Source of the DNA: Dyella_B sp035508595
Lineage (GTDB): Bacteria > Pseudomonadota > Gammaproteobacteria > Xanthomonadales > Rhodanobacteraceae
Direction: 5' to 3'
Length of the DNA stretch: 25,404 bases
Assembly: GCA_035508595.1 (NCBI GenBank)
Contig: DATJMR010000121.1
Span: forward strand, 1 to 25,404
The position numbers and the translations under genes were made by a program. Each line of letters begins with the position of its first letter. Position 1 is the first letter of the stretch. The notes under the pieces were generated by a model. That model was not told where the DNA came from. It ran no database searches and saw only the letters and a list, made by a program, of their open reading frames with translations. Below are positions 6,841 through 14,163 of the stretch, one piece after another.

Positions 6841-8211
6841 ATGAGCGATACGGCTGCGGCTTACCAGTTCAAGGCTGGGCATCTTTGGCACCAAGCGCAA
6901 TGGCGCAACGATGCCGCATTCGGCGTGGACAGCATGGGCAAGATTACCCCTGTTACCAGCGCGTCGCCGGATTATCTGGGCAACTGGGTGCTGCCTGGCA
7001 TGCCGAATCTGCACTCCCACGCCTTCCAGCGGGCCATGGCGGGCTTGGCGGAGCGCCGTGGCCCGGGCGACGATTCGTTTTGGACCTGGCGCGAAACCAT
7101 GTACAGCTTCGCCGCGCGCATCGGGCCTGACGCATTGCAGGCCATCGCCGCGCAGCTGTATGTCGAAATGCTCAAAGCGGGCTACACGCAGGTATGCGAA
7201 TTTCATTACCTGCATCACCAGCCAGACGGCACGCCATACGCACAACCCGAAGCCATGTCGCTGGCGCTGATCGAAGCGGCGCGCGAAGCAGGTATCGCGT
7301 TGACGCTGTTGCCTGTGCTGTACATGAGCGGCGGCTTCGATGGCCGTCCACTTTCGCCGCGACAACGGCGATTCGGGCATGAGGTGGATGCGTATCTGCA
7401 ACTGCTCTCCAACCTGCGCAAACAGGAAAGCGCTCATGTGCAGGTGGGTGTGGCGCTGCACTCGCTGCGTGCGATTCCCGAGCACGCCTGGCGCGGCGTT
7501 ATCGAACATGAGGCGCTGAAAAGCGGACCCATCCATATCCACATCGCCGAACAAATCGGAGAAGTGCAAGATTGTCTTGCGACCCGGGGCGCGCGGCCGG
7601 TGGAATGGTTGTTCGATCACGCGCCGGTGGACCGTCGCTGGTGCCTGGTGCATGCGACGCACCTTACCGACGCGGAAACCGCGCGGCTCGCCCGCAGCGG
7701 TGCCATCGCCGGCTTGTGCCCCACCACCGAAGCCAATCTCGGCGACGGTCTGTTTCCGCTGGCGCGTTATCTGGATGCCGGCGGAACGCTGGGTATCGGT
7801 TCGGATTCGCATATTTCCATTTCGCCGATCGAAGAACTGCGCTGGCTCGAATACGGACAGCGTTTGAGCACGCGTCACCGCAATGTTGCCGCGCGTCGCG
7901 AGGATGAAAGTGTGGGCGAAACGCTATGGCGGCACGCATTGACGGGCGGGGCGCAGGCGGCCGGCATGCCTGTCGGTGCCATCGATACCGGCATGCGTGC
8001 GGATTTCATCGTGCTCGACAACGAATCGCCCCTGCTTGCCGCACGCGATCATCGTGCGGCGATGGACAGTTTTCTGTTTGCCGGAAACGTATCGCCTGTG
8101 CGCCATGTGATGGCGGGCGGCAAGTGGGTCGTACGCGATTTTCGACATCGCGACGAAGCGCGCATCGCAGCGCGTTATCGATCCGTCATGCTGTCGCTGG
8201 TCGAGACCTGA
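6841..8211 (+). CDS. hutF: Formimidoylglutamate deiminase
   Basis: Amidohydrolase-superfamily enzyme of 456 residues that deiminates N-formimino-L-glutamate to N-formyl-L-glutamate and ammonia. This is the five-step histidine route, in which HutG then releases formate and glutamate. Visible active-site elements are H58/H60 in NLHSHAFQRA, H234 and E237 in HIHIAEQ, H271 in CLVHATH, and D322 in GSDSHIS; these motifs separate HutF from guanine and cytosine deaminases. Length agrees with the family (about 450). The ATG at 6841 has AAGGAG 7 bases upstream, and homology begins there rather than at an ATG further upstream. It is divergent from the nitrilase-clc-hutI run. No hutG is in the window. A long inverted repeat begins just after its stop codon. 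Confidence 0.96.
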   Translation: MSDTAAAYQFKAGHLWHQAQWRNDAAFGVDSMGKITPVTSASPDYLGNWVLPGMPNLHSHAFQRAMAGLAERRGPGDDSFWTWRETMYSFAARIGPDALQAIAAQLYVEMLKAGYTQVCEFHYLHHQPDGTPYAQPEAMSLALIEAAREAGIALTLLPVLYMSGGFDGRPLSPRQRRFGHEVDAYLQLLSNLRKQESAHVQVGVALHSLRAIPEHAWRGVIEHEALKSGPIHIHIAEQIGEVQDCLATRGARPVEWLFDHAPVDRRWCLVHATHLTDAETARLARSGAIAGLCPTTEANLGDGLFPLARYLDAGGTLGIGSDSHISISPIEELRWLEYGQRLSTRHRNVAARREDESVGETLWRHALTGGAQAAGMPVGAIDTGMRADFIVLDNESPLLAARDHRAAMDSFLFAGNVSPVRHVMAGGKWVVRDFRHRDEARIAARYRSVMLSLVET

Positions 8212-8543
8212 TGCACGCTCGAGCGACCCATGTTCAGCAGGTTTGCAGCCGGAGCCGGATCATCAAGAGGCTGCTGCCCGCTACCTCGCATGGCGGCCTC
8301 CGGCTGCAAGCCTGCTGAACATCGAAGCGTGCGCATCATGAAGCCAGCGCCGTAGAAATCGAATAAACGATTCGGGCTTGCGTGTAGAAAAATCATAATT
8401 TCCACAGTTCGCACACTGCGAAGTGGCTTTCACTTTCCTGTCGCTGTGCCTGAACCATCGGCATCGGTTCAGCTTTATGCGGTCATCGCACGATTTTCGG
8501 TTGCGTTTTCCGAGGTGAGTTTTCACTCACTGGGAGAAACACC
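8212..8543. other. 332-base gene-free stretch after hutF
   Basis: No credible coding region is present on either strand. The first part (8230-8322) is a long inverted repeat. The remainder is more AT-rich around 8360-8400 and ends with the ribosome binding site of the small lipoprotein gene. A possible -10, CATAAT (8394-8399), has only a weak TTCGGG (8371-8376) at 17 bases, so the promoter of the downstream gene is uncertain. A short palindrome, GTGAG-TTTT-CACTCAC, lies at about 8515-8530. Confidence 0.6.
8230..8322. repeat. Palindromic element with 25-bp arms
   Basis: Left arm 8230-8254 and right arm 8298-8322 are complementary at 24 of 25 positions; the exception (T8242 opposite G8310) is a G-U pair in RNA. 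They enclose 43 bases. Weaker complementarity continues outward: TGATGC-ACGCT from the hutF stop onward against TGATGCGCACGCT on the reverse strand near 8326-8340. There is no T-tract. It could be a 3' mRNA structure for hutF or a small non-autonomous repeat; copy number elsewhere is unknown. Confidence 0.8.
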
Positions 8544-8708
8544 ATGCGTCGTTACCTTTCCACGCTTTTGATCGCGCTTGCCGTCCTCGGCGGAACGTTG
8601 GTGCAGACGGGTTGCGTTGTCGTGGCGCCGCGTCCGGCACGTGTTTGGGTGCCCGGTTATTGGGGTACCGGACATGTGTGGGTGGGTGGTTATTGGCGCT
8701 ATCGTTGA
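8544..8708 (+). CDS. Small WxxGxW-motif lipoprotein-like exported protein
   Basis: A 54-residue protein. Residues 1-23 look like a signal peptide: basic MRRY, a hydrophobic core LSTLLIALAVLGG, then VQTGC. The cysteine at 24 may be lipidated, although glutamine at -3 is unusual for a lipobox. The mature part is tiny and rich in aromatic residues and glycine, with two spaced PGYW/GGYW units (VWVPGYWGTGHVWVGGYW), typical of the WxxGxW/YxWxxGxW family of envelope proteins of unknown function. GGGAG at 8532-8536 lies 7 bases before the ATG. It is convergent with the LysR gene at 8733 (24 bases apart) and appears to be transcribed alone. Function is unknown; an envelope or stress role is a guess. 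Confidence 0.75.
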   Translation: MRRYLSTLLIALAVLGGTLVQTGCVVVAPRPARVWVPGYWGTGHVWVGGYWRYR

Positions 8709-8732
8709 GCGCGTTCTGCCAGGCTGACGTGT

Positions 8733-9665
8733 TCAAGCGCCGCTCGGTGCATCGACTTCGCGCGCACCCCACTCGCGAATGAAATCGATGAACACGCGTA
8801 GCTTGGGCGGCACTTGGAAGCGGCTCGGGTAATACAGATAAAAGCCTTCAAAAGAAGGCAACCAAGGCTCGAGCACGCTTTCCAATTGCCTGGCGCGAAG
8901 TGCTTTGCGCGCAGAGATTTCCAACATGCATGCCAAGCCGATGCCGTCTTTTGCCGCGCGGATAGCGAGCGGGATGTCGTTGACGGTAAGGCTGCCGTCG
9001 ACGGCGATCTCAAACCAGCGGCCCTTCAACGGGCCGCTGCGATGGGCGAATTCCCAGCGATAGATCGCGCCGCTGCCGACAAGTCGATGCTTGATGCAGT
9101 TGTGATGCTGCAAGTCTTTCGGTTCTTTGGGGTAGCCGTGGCGTTCGAAATACGTCGACGATCCCACCACCACCGAACGCATCGGGCCGCCGACAGGCAC
9201 GGCGACCATGTCGCGTTGTAAACGTTCGCCCAAGCGGATACCTGCATCCAAGCCTTCGGCGACCAGGTCGGTAAGCCCGTCCTCCACGCGGATATCCAGT
9301 TGCACATCGGGCCAGCGTGCCGTGAATTCCCCGAGCATCGGCTGCAGGATCGATCGCGCTGCCACCGCCGGCAGCGTCAGGCGCAAAGTGCCGCGCGGGC
9401 GGTCGCCGTGTTGGCGTATCGCATCCAGCGCCAGGTCGAGCTCGTTGAGCGCTGGCGCAATCCGCTGAAGCATCTCCTGGCCCGCCTCCGTAAGGCCCAC
9501 GCGGCGCGTGGTGCGCTGAAGCAGGCGGGTGCCAAGCCGGTTCTCCAGCTGCTGCATGGTTTGGCTCAGGGCGGATGCGGTGACGTCCAGTGCGGCGGCG
9601 GCACGGGTAAAGCTGCCGTACTCGGCAATGGCCCGGAAAGCCCGTAGGGCATCGTGGTCCCGCAT
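8733..9665 (-). CDS. LysR-family transcriptional regulator
   Basis: LysR-type regulator of 310 residues. The N-terminal winged helix-turn-helix (about 5-64) includes GSFTRAAAALDVTASALSQTMQQLE, here seen as the segment from G17 onward, and RTTRRVGLTEAG. The remaining residues form a periplasmic-binding-protein-like effector domain. The pattern of dividing a LysR gene from a divergent metabolic gene applies here: the aldo/keto reductase starts at 9779 on the other strand, 113 bases away, and a palindromic AT-rich site lies between them. It most likely controls that gene and itself; the inducer cannot be deduced. Confidence 0.92.
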   Translation of the reverse strand: MRDHDALRAFRAIAEYGSFTRAAAALDVTASALSQTMQQLENRLGTRLLQRTTRRVGLTEAGQEMLQRIAPALNELDLALDAIRQHGDRPRGTLRLTLPAVAARSILQPMLGEFTARWPDVQLDIRVEDGLTDLVAEGLDAGIRLGERLQRDMVAVPVGGPMRSVVVGSSTYFERHGYPKEPKDLQHHNCIKHRLVGSGAIYRWEFAHRSGPLKGRWFEIAVDGSLTVNDIPLAIRAAKDGIGLACMLEISARKALRARQLESVLEPWLPSFEGFYLYYPSRFQVPPKLRVFIDFIREWGAREVDAPSGA

Positions 9666-9677
9666 GGCCGGTTTCCC

Positions 9678-9700
9678 ATTAATTAGAAGATCTTAATAAT
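9678..9700. promoter_or_regulatory. AT-rich palindrome, probable LysR operator
   Basis: This 23-base imperfect palindrome begins ATTAATTAGA and ends TCTTAATAAT, and agrees with its own reverse complement at about 16 of 23 positions, with a perfect AAGATCTT at 9687-9694. It stands out from the GC-rich surroundings and lies 13 bases from the LysR start and 78 bases before the reductase, the usual place for a LysR autoregulatory site. Its right half may also hold a -10 for the reductase gene. Confidence 0.5.
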
Positions 9701-9778
9701 GCATCAAGTCGATACCGGTTTTTCAAGAGGATCGACCGGCGCAGACTGCACCCGTCGCCACCTACACGGAGTTCAGCC

Positions 9779-10894
9779 ATGTCGCTCGATCACTACTTCA
9801 CCCTCGGCCGTTCCGGCTTGCGCGTCAGCCGTCTTTCGCTCGGCACCATGACCTTCGGCGAAGATTGGGGCTGGGGCACCGCTGAACAGACCGCACGCGC
9901 CATGTTCGATCGCTACCTGGAGGCAGGCGGCAATTTCATCGATACCGCCGACATGTACACCGAAGGCGCCAGCGAAAGCATGCTGGGCAAATTTGTGCAC
10001 GAAAGCGGTACGCGCGATCGCGTCGTACTCGCCACCAAATTCACCTACAACGCGCAGCCCGGCAACCCTAATGCGGGCGGCAACGGCCGCAAGAACATCA
10101 TGCGCGCGGTGGAAGGTTCGTTGCGGCGCCTGCGCACCGACTACATCGACTTGTACTTGCTGCACACCTGGGATCGCATCACGCCAGCGGAAGAAGTGGT
10201 GCGCACGCTCGATGATCTGGTGCGTGCGGGCAAGATCCGCTATGCGGGGCTCTCCGATATTCCTGCTTGGTATGCCGCGCGTGCGCAGACGTTTGCGGAA
10301 GCGCATGCGCTGACGCCGCTGGTAAATATGCAATTGGAATACTCGCTGGCCGAACGCAACATCGAACACGAATACGTGTCGCTTGCGCAAAACTTAGGTC
10401 TTGGCATCACCGCATGGAGCCCGCTCGCGATGGGCATGCTCTCCGGTAAGTACAAACCGAGCCAGCAAGGTGGCGAAGGAGATGGAAGGCTCGCCAAAGT
10501 CACCAGCGCTCCCGGCTTCGAACGCTTCACCGAGCGCAACTGGAAGATCGTTGCCGAACTGGAAAAAGTGGCAAAGGAAGCCGGCCAAAGCATGGCGGCG
10601 GTCGCCTTGAATTGGGTGGCCACGCAGCCGGGCATCGCCTCGGTGATCATCGGCGCGACCAAGCTGGAACAACTCGATGCCAATCTCGCCGCGCTGTCGT
10701 TCGAACTGCCGCCCGCGTTGCGTGCACGGCTGGACGCGGTCAGCGCTCCGGAAAAACCGTTTCCTTACTACATGTTTGCCGATATCCAGCAGACACGCAT
10801 CCACGGCGGCGTGGCTGTGGGCGACAAGCCCGCCGGTTATGCACCGCCTGTATTCGTGCCGAAACTGGAAGCGCGAGAAATCAAAGCGCGCTGA
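9779..10894 (+). CDS. Aldo/keto reductase
   Basis: NADPH-dependent oxidoreductase of 371 residues with the aldo/keto reductase TIM barrel. The catalytic tetrad is visible as D55 and Y60 (FIDTADMYTEG), K87 (ATKFTYN) and H129 (LLHTWD). The cofactor region GVIIGA-like segment appears as SVIIGATKLEQLDANL near residue 285-302. GGAG at 9768-9771 lies 7 bases before the ATG. It resembles the YajO/Tas-like general reductases; the natural substrate is unknown. It is divergent from a LysR regulator that probably controls it and is followed by an alpha/beta hydrolase in the same direction, with a GC hairpin between. Confidence 0.93.
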   Translation: MSLDHYFTLGRSGLRVSRLSLGTMTFGEDWGWGTAEQTARAMFDRYLEAGGNFIDTADMYTEGASESMLGKFVHESGTRDRVVLATKFTYNAQPGNPNAGGNGRKNIMRAVEGSLRRLRTDYIDLYLLHTWDRITPAEEVVRTLDDLVRAGKIRYAGLSDIPAWYAARAQTFAEAHALTPLVNMQLEYSLAERNIEHEYVSLAQNLGLGITAWSPLAMGMLSGKYKPSQQGGEGDGRLAKVTSAPGFERFTERNWKIVAELEKVAKEAGQSMAAVALNWVATQPGIASVIIGATKLEQLDANLAALSFELPPALRARLDAVSAPEKPFPYYMFADIQQTRIHGGVAVGDKPAGYAPPVFVPKLEAREIKAR

Positions 10895-10901
10895 TTTGTC
10901 T

Positions 10902-10926
10902 CGCTCCCCCGTCAGGCGGGGGAGCG
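10902..10926 (+). terminator. GC hairpin between the reductase and hydrolase genes
   Basis: A perfect 10-bp stem, CGCTCCCCCG (10902-10911) with CGGGGGAGCG (10917-10926), has a 5-base loop and starts 8 bases after the reductase stop. There is no clear T-tract, so it may be a weak terminator or a stabilising hairpin allowing read-through to the hydrolase. Confidence 0.5.
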
Positions 10927-10950
10927 TTCGCTTGGAGATAAGGAAACGCC

Positions 10951-11781
10951 ATGACCCGTCAAACATCGCGCTGGATCGATGTCGATCACGCACGTCTTTA
11001 TGTGGAAGAGGCCGGCGAGGGCGACGCCGTCACCATGCTGCATGGTTTTCTCGTGGATAACGGCCAATGGGATGCCGAATTCGCCATGCTGGCTGATACG
11101 CATCATGTGATCCGTTACGATGCGCGCGGCTTTGGCCGTTCGATCATCGAACCAGGCCGTTACGCGCATCATGAAGATCTGGAAGCCGTGCTGGATGCGT
11201 GTAACGTTCAACATACTGCATTGCTCGCCTGTTCCGGCGGCGCCGCAACGGCGCTCGATTTCGCGTTGGCCCATCCTGAACGGGTGAGTCGTTTGATTTT
11301 TGTAGGTGCCGGCTATTGGGGGCGATTCGCCGATAGCACACCTGCCGCACGCGCGTTTTTGCAGGCATTGAAAACCCTGGATGCGAACGGATTGATCGAC
11401 AGTTCATTGCGCGCTTTCACCGACGGTCCACGGCGAACCCGCGACGAAGTCGATCCTTTCGCGCGTCAACGCACCGAAGCGATGACCACGCGCTTGTTCA
11501 AGCGCGAGACTAGCTACTGGACTGATGCGACCAGCGACCAGCGCACTCCTTCGCCAAGCGCAATGGAACGCCTGTGTGACATCGATATACCAACCGTACT
11601 GATCGTGGGAAGCGAAGACCAGCCCGAATTACATGCCTTGTCCAAGGAGCTGGCCGATGGAATGCCGCATGCGCAAATGTATGTCGTGCATGGCGCCGGG
11701 CATCACGCCAATTTGGAAGCGTCCTCACAGGTGCTTGGCCTCGTGCGCGACGCGTTGTCGGCTAGCGCAGCGGTCGATTGA
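10951..11781 (+). CDS. Alpha/beta hydrolase
   Basis: Cytoplasmic alpha/beta-hydrolase-fold protein of 276 residues. An oxyanion-hole segment LHGFLVD lies at 30-36. The nucleophile elbow is ACSGGA (S95), a variant of GxSxG with Ala at the first position. The probable acid is D223 (GSEDQPE) and the histidine H251 (GAGHHANLE). The RYDARGFGRS strand (55-64) is typical of haloperoxidase/esterase-like members. An AAGGAAA sequence precedes the ATG. It follows the aldo/keto reductase by 56 bases and may share its transcript if the intervening hairpin is leaky. The substrate is not deducible. Confidence 0.88.
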   Translation: MTRQTSRWIDVDHARLYVEEAGEGDAVTMLHGFLVDNGQWDAEFAMLADTHHVIRYDARGFGRSIIEPGRYAHHEDLEAVLDACNVQHTALLACSGGAATALDFALAHPERVSRLIFVGAGYWGRFADSTPAARAFLQALKTLDANGLIDSSLRAFTDGPRRTRDEVDPFARQRTEAMTTRLFKRETSYWTDATSDQRTPSPSAMERLCDIDIPTVLIVGSEDQPELHALSKELADGMPHAQMYVVHGAGHHANLEASSQVLGLVRDALSASAAVD

Positions 11782-11875
11782 TATGTGAGGGCTATCGAGC
11801 CGGACCTGGTTCCTTATCGCTTGTCTGCGGACGACACTTTATGATGGCTGCATTCGCAAAACCCGGCCCATCGAT

Positions 11876-13135
11876 ATGGCATCGAGCACTTCCTTTCCCG
11901 TCGACGACCTGATCCGTCATGGCACGCCTGAGTTCAAGCGGACCAATCTGGCACTGTTTGCGGCGGGGCTCGCCACGTTCGGGTTGCTGTATTGCGTGCA
12001 ACCGTTGATGCCGCAATTCAGTCACGAATATGGCGTCGGCGCCGCGACCAGCGCGTTGTCGTTGTCCCTAACTACCGGCGTGCTGGCATTTGCCATGTTG
12101 TTCGCAGGTGGTGTTTCCGATGCGTTTGGGCGCAAATCGGTGATGGTGGTGTCGTTGCTGTCGTCGGCGGTGTTGGTGCTGCTCACGGCCATGATGCCCA
12201 ATTGGTATGCGTTGTTGACCTTGCGCACCTTGCTCGGCGTGGCGCTGAGCGGACTGCCCGCCGTTGCCATGACGTATCTGACGGAAGAGATGCATGCCGA
12301 ATCGATCGGCCTCGGCATGGGGTTGTATATCAGCGGCAGCGCCATAGGCGGCATGAGCGGGCGCTTGATCGCCGGCGTTGTGGCCGATTACGCAGGTTGG
12401 CGTGCTGGCGTCGGCGTCGTGGGCGTGGTCGGGCTGCTCTCGGGCCTGGTGTTCTTGAAAGCGTTGCCGCCGTCGCGTCATTTTCAACCCAGTGCGTTGC
12501 AATGGCGCGCGCTTTTCTCGCGCTTCGCCGGCATTTTTCGCGATCCGGGTCTGCCGTGGCTTTTTTCGGAAGGTTTCTTGCTGCTCGGTGCGTTCGTCAC
12601 CGTGTACAACTATCTGGGTTATCGGCTGTTGGCGCCGCCCTACAACCTCAGCCAGACCGTGGTGGGTTTGATTTTCGGCATCTATCTCGTCGGCACCTTC
12701 AGTTCGGCGTGGATGGGGCATCTGGCCGGCAGACTCGGGCGGCGCAAGGTGTTGTGGACGGCTTTCGCGTTGATGTTGATCGGGGTGCTATGCACGGCAA
12801 CGAAACCGCTGTGGTTGATTATCTTCGGTATCGTGGCGGTCACCTTCGGATTCTTCGGCGGCCACTCCATCGTCAGCAGTTGGGTGGGGCGGCGGGGTGG
12901 TGCGGCCAAGGCGCAAGCTTCATCGATGTATCTCTTCAGCTACTACATGGGCTCGAGCGTCGCAGGATGGAGCGGTGGATTGTTCTATGCGGCGCATGGC
13001 TGGAGCGGGGTGGCGCTGTTTGTCGGTGTGCTGGTGTTGGCCGGCTTGTTGATCTCGCTTCGCTTGTACCGCCTGCCACCCTTGCCGCAACTGGTGACAC
13101 CGCCTACGCCGATGAGCAAAGGCGCGATGCCGTAA
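11876..13135 (+). CDS. MFS transporter, YnfM-like exporter
   Basis: Major facilitator superfamily inner-membrane protein of 419 residues with twelve predicted helices. The MFS loop motif appears twice: GGVSDAFGRKSVM after helix 2 and GHLAGRLGRRKVL after helix 8. FGLLYCVQPLMPQFSHEYGV in helix 1 is typical of the YnfM/arabinose-efflux-like branch of drug-proton antiporters. The likely role is efflux of a small organic compound. In E. coli, ynfM is next to a LysR gene (ynfL); here a LysR gene is also adjacent but convergent, the two stops being 4 bases apart, so they do not share a promoter. The 94-base upstream gap has no promoter with acceptable spacing that I could recognise. Confidence 0.9.
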   Translation: MASSTSFPVDDLIRHGTPEFKRTNLALFAAGLATFGLLYCVQPLMPQFSHEYGVGAATSALSLSLTTGVLAFAMLFAGGVSDAFGRKSVMVVSLLSSAVLVLLTAMMPNWYALLTLRTLLGVALSGLPAVAMTYLTEEMHAESIGLGMGLYISGSAIGGMSGRLIAGVVADYAGWRAGVGVVGVVGLLSGLVFLKALPPSRHFQPSALQWRALFSRFAGIFRDPGLPWLFSEGFLLLGAFVTVYNYLGYRLLAPPYNLSQTVVGLIFGIYLVGTFSSAWMGHLAGRLGRRKVLWTAFALMLIGVLCTATKPLWLIIFGIVAVTFGFFGGHSIVSSWVGRRGGAAKAQASSMYLFSYYMGSSVAGWSGGLFYAAHGWSGVALFVGVLVLAGLLISLRLYRLPPLPQLVTPPTPMSKGAMP

Positions 13136-13139
13136 TCGT

Positions 13140-14042
13140 CTAGCTTTTTACCGCGAGCAACAATTGCAGCATGCGCGGCACCAGCGGCGAGCGTTCGTCT
13201 TCGCGGTAGACCACATGGATTTCCGACATGGCATTGGCTTCGGCGAGCGGCACATAACTTACGCCCTCTACCTGAATGTGGCTGCAAGAGTTGGGCAGAA
13301 TCGATACGCCGAAACCCGCCGCCACCAAGCCGATGATGGTGGATGCTTCGCGCGCTTCTTGCGAGATACGCGGTGCGAAGCCGGCAGCACGACATAGCGT
13401 CATGACGTGCTCGTGCACGCCGGCGCCGGCGCTACGGGCGAACACCACGAACGGTTCCTGCGCCAACGCTTTGACCGCCAACTTGCCGCGTGCGCCGATG
13501 CGCTTGAGCGCGGGGTGATCCGAGCGCATCACAGCCACCAACGGGTCGCGGAACAAACGCTTCGAGAGCAAGGAACTGGGCAAGATGCCCGGGCGCAGAA
13601 TGCCAACCTGCAGCCGGCGTTCCAGTAGCGCGTCGATCTGCTGCAACGAGTTCATTTCTTCCAGCTGCAGATGTACCGCCGGGTAGCGTTGACGAAACTC
13701 GAAAATGGCGCGGGGAATATCCTGAGAAAGCGGCGTGGTGCGTGTGAACCCAATGCGCAGCTCGCCCAACTCGCCGCGTTGTGCGCGTTGCGTCAACTCC
13801 ACCGCGTGATCGACGCGCGCGAGAATCTCCCGCGCTTCCTGCAGAAATACACGACCCGGCTCGGTCAGCGCGACACGGCGATTGGTGCGCGTCAAAAGGC
13901 GTGCACCGACGGTCTCTTCCAATTGACGAATTTGCTGGCTGAGCGGCGGTTGCGACATGCCCAACCGCTCCGCTGCTTTGCCGAAATGCAGGGTATCGGC
14001 CACCGCGGCGAAATAGCGCAAATGACGAAGTTCGATGTGCAT
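13140..14042 (-). CDS. LysR-family transcriptional regulator
   Basis: LysR-type regulator of 300 residues starting MHIELRHLRYFAAVADTLHF. The helix-turn-helix is around residues 15-62 (FGKAAERLGMSQPPLSQQIR and RTNRRVALTEPG), of the BenM/CatM/YnfL-like class. The rest is the effector-binding domain. An ATG 60 bases upstream extends the frame, but homology begins at 14042, which has AAGG 7 bases before it. It is convergent with the MFS gene, which may be its target by analogy with ynfL/ynfM, although the arrangement differs. It follows the phosphodiesterase gene in the same direction after 121 bases with a hairpin. Confidence 0.92.
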   Translation of the reverse strand: MHIELRHLRYFAAVADTLHFGKAAERLGMSQPPLSQQIRQLEETVGARLLTRTNRRVALTEPGRVFLQEAREILARVDHAVELTQRAQRGELGELRIGFTRTTPLSQDIPRAIFEFRQRYPAVHLQLEEMNSLQQIDALLERRLQVGILRPGILPSSLLSKRLFRDPLVAVMRSDHPALKRIGARGKLAVKALAQEPFVVFARSAGAGVHEHVMTLCRAAGFAPRISQEAREASTIIGLVAAGFGVSILPNSCSHIQVEGVSYVPLAEANAMSEIHVVYREDERSPLVPRMLQLLLAVKS

Positions 14043-14115
14043 GCGCGTGCCTTGTCCAGGCTGTCTTTGCCTAAGCCTACCGGCGTCAACGCGCTTTCGC
14101 ACCTATTGGCGCTAC

Positions 14116-14147
14116 ATGGGTTGCACTGCCGTTTTGGGGCAACCCAT
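14116..14147 (-). terminator. Hairpin after the phosphodiesterase gene (weak terminator candidate)
   Basis: ATGGGTTGC (14116-14124) pairs perfectly with GCAACCCAT (14139-14147) around a 14-base loop, starting 16 bases after the phosphodiesterase stop on the minus strand. There is no T-tract, so termination is uncertain; it could equally be an operator for the downstream LysR gene. Confidence 0.35.
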
Positions 14148-14163
14148 CGCCTGCCTTGAAAGA

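Noticed and set aside
11821..11845. TTGTCT and TATGAT as a promoter for the MFS gene
   Set aside because: The spacer is only 13 bases, too short for sigma-70.
11992..13143. 383-codon open frame on the plus strand
   Set aside because: Another frame of the MFS gene; Arg-rich translation with no membrane segments.
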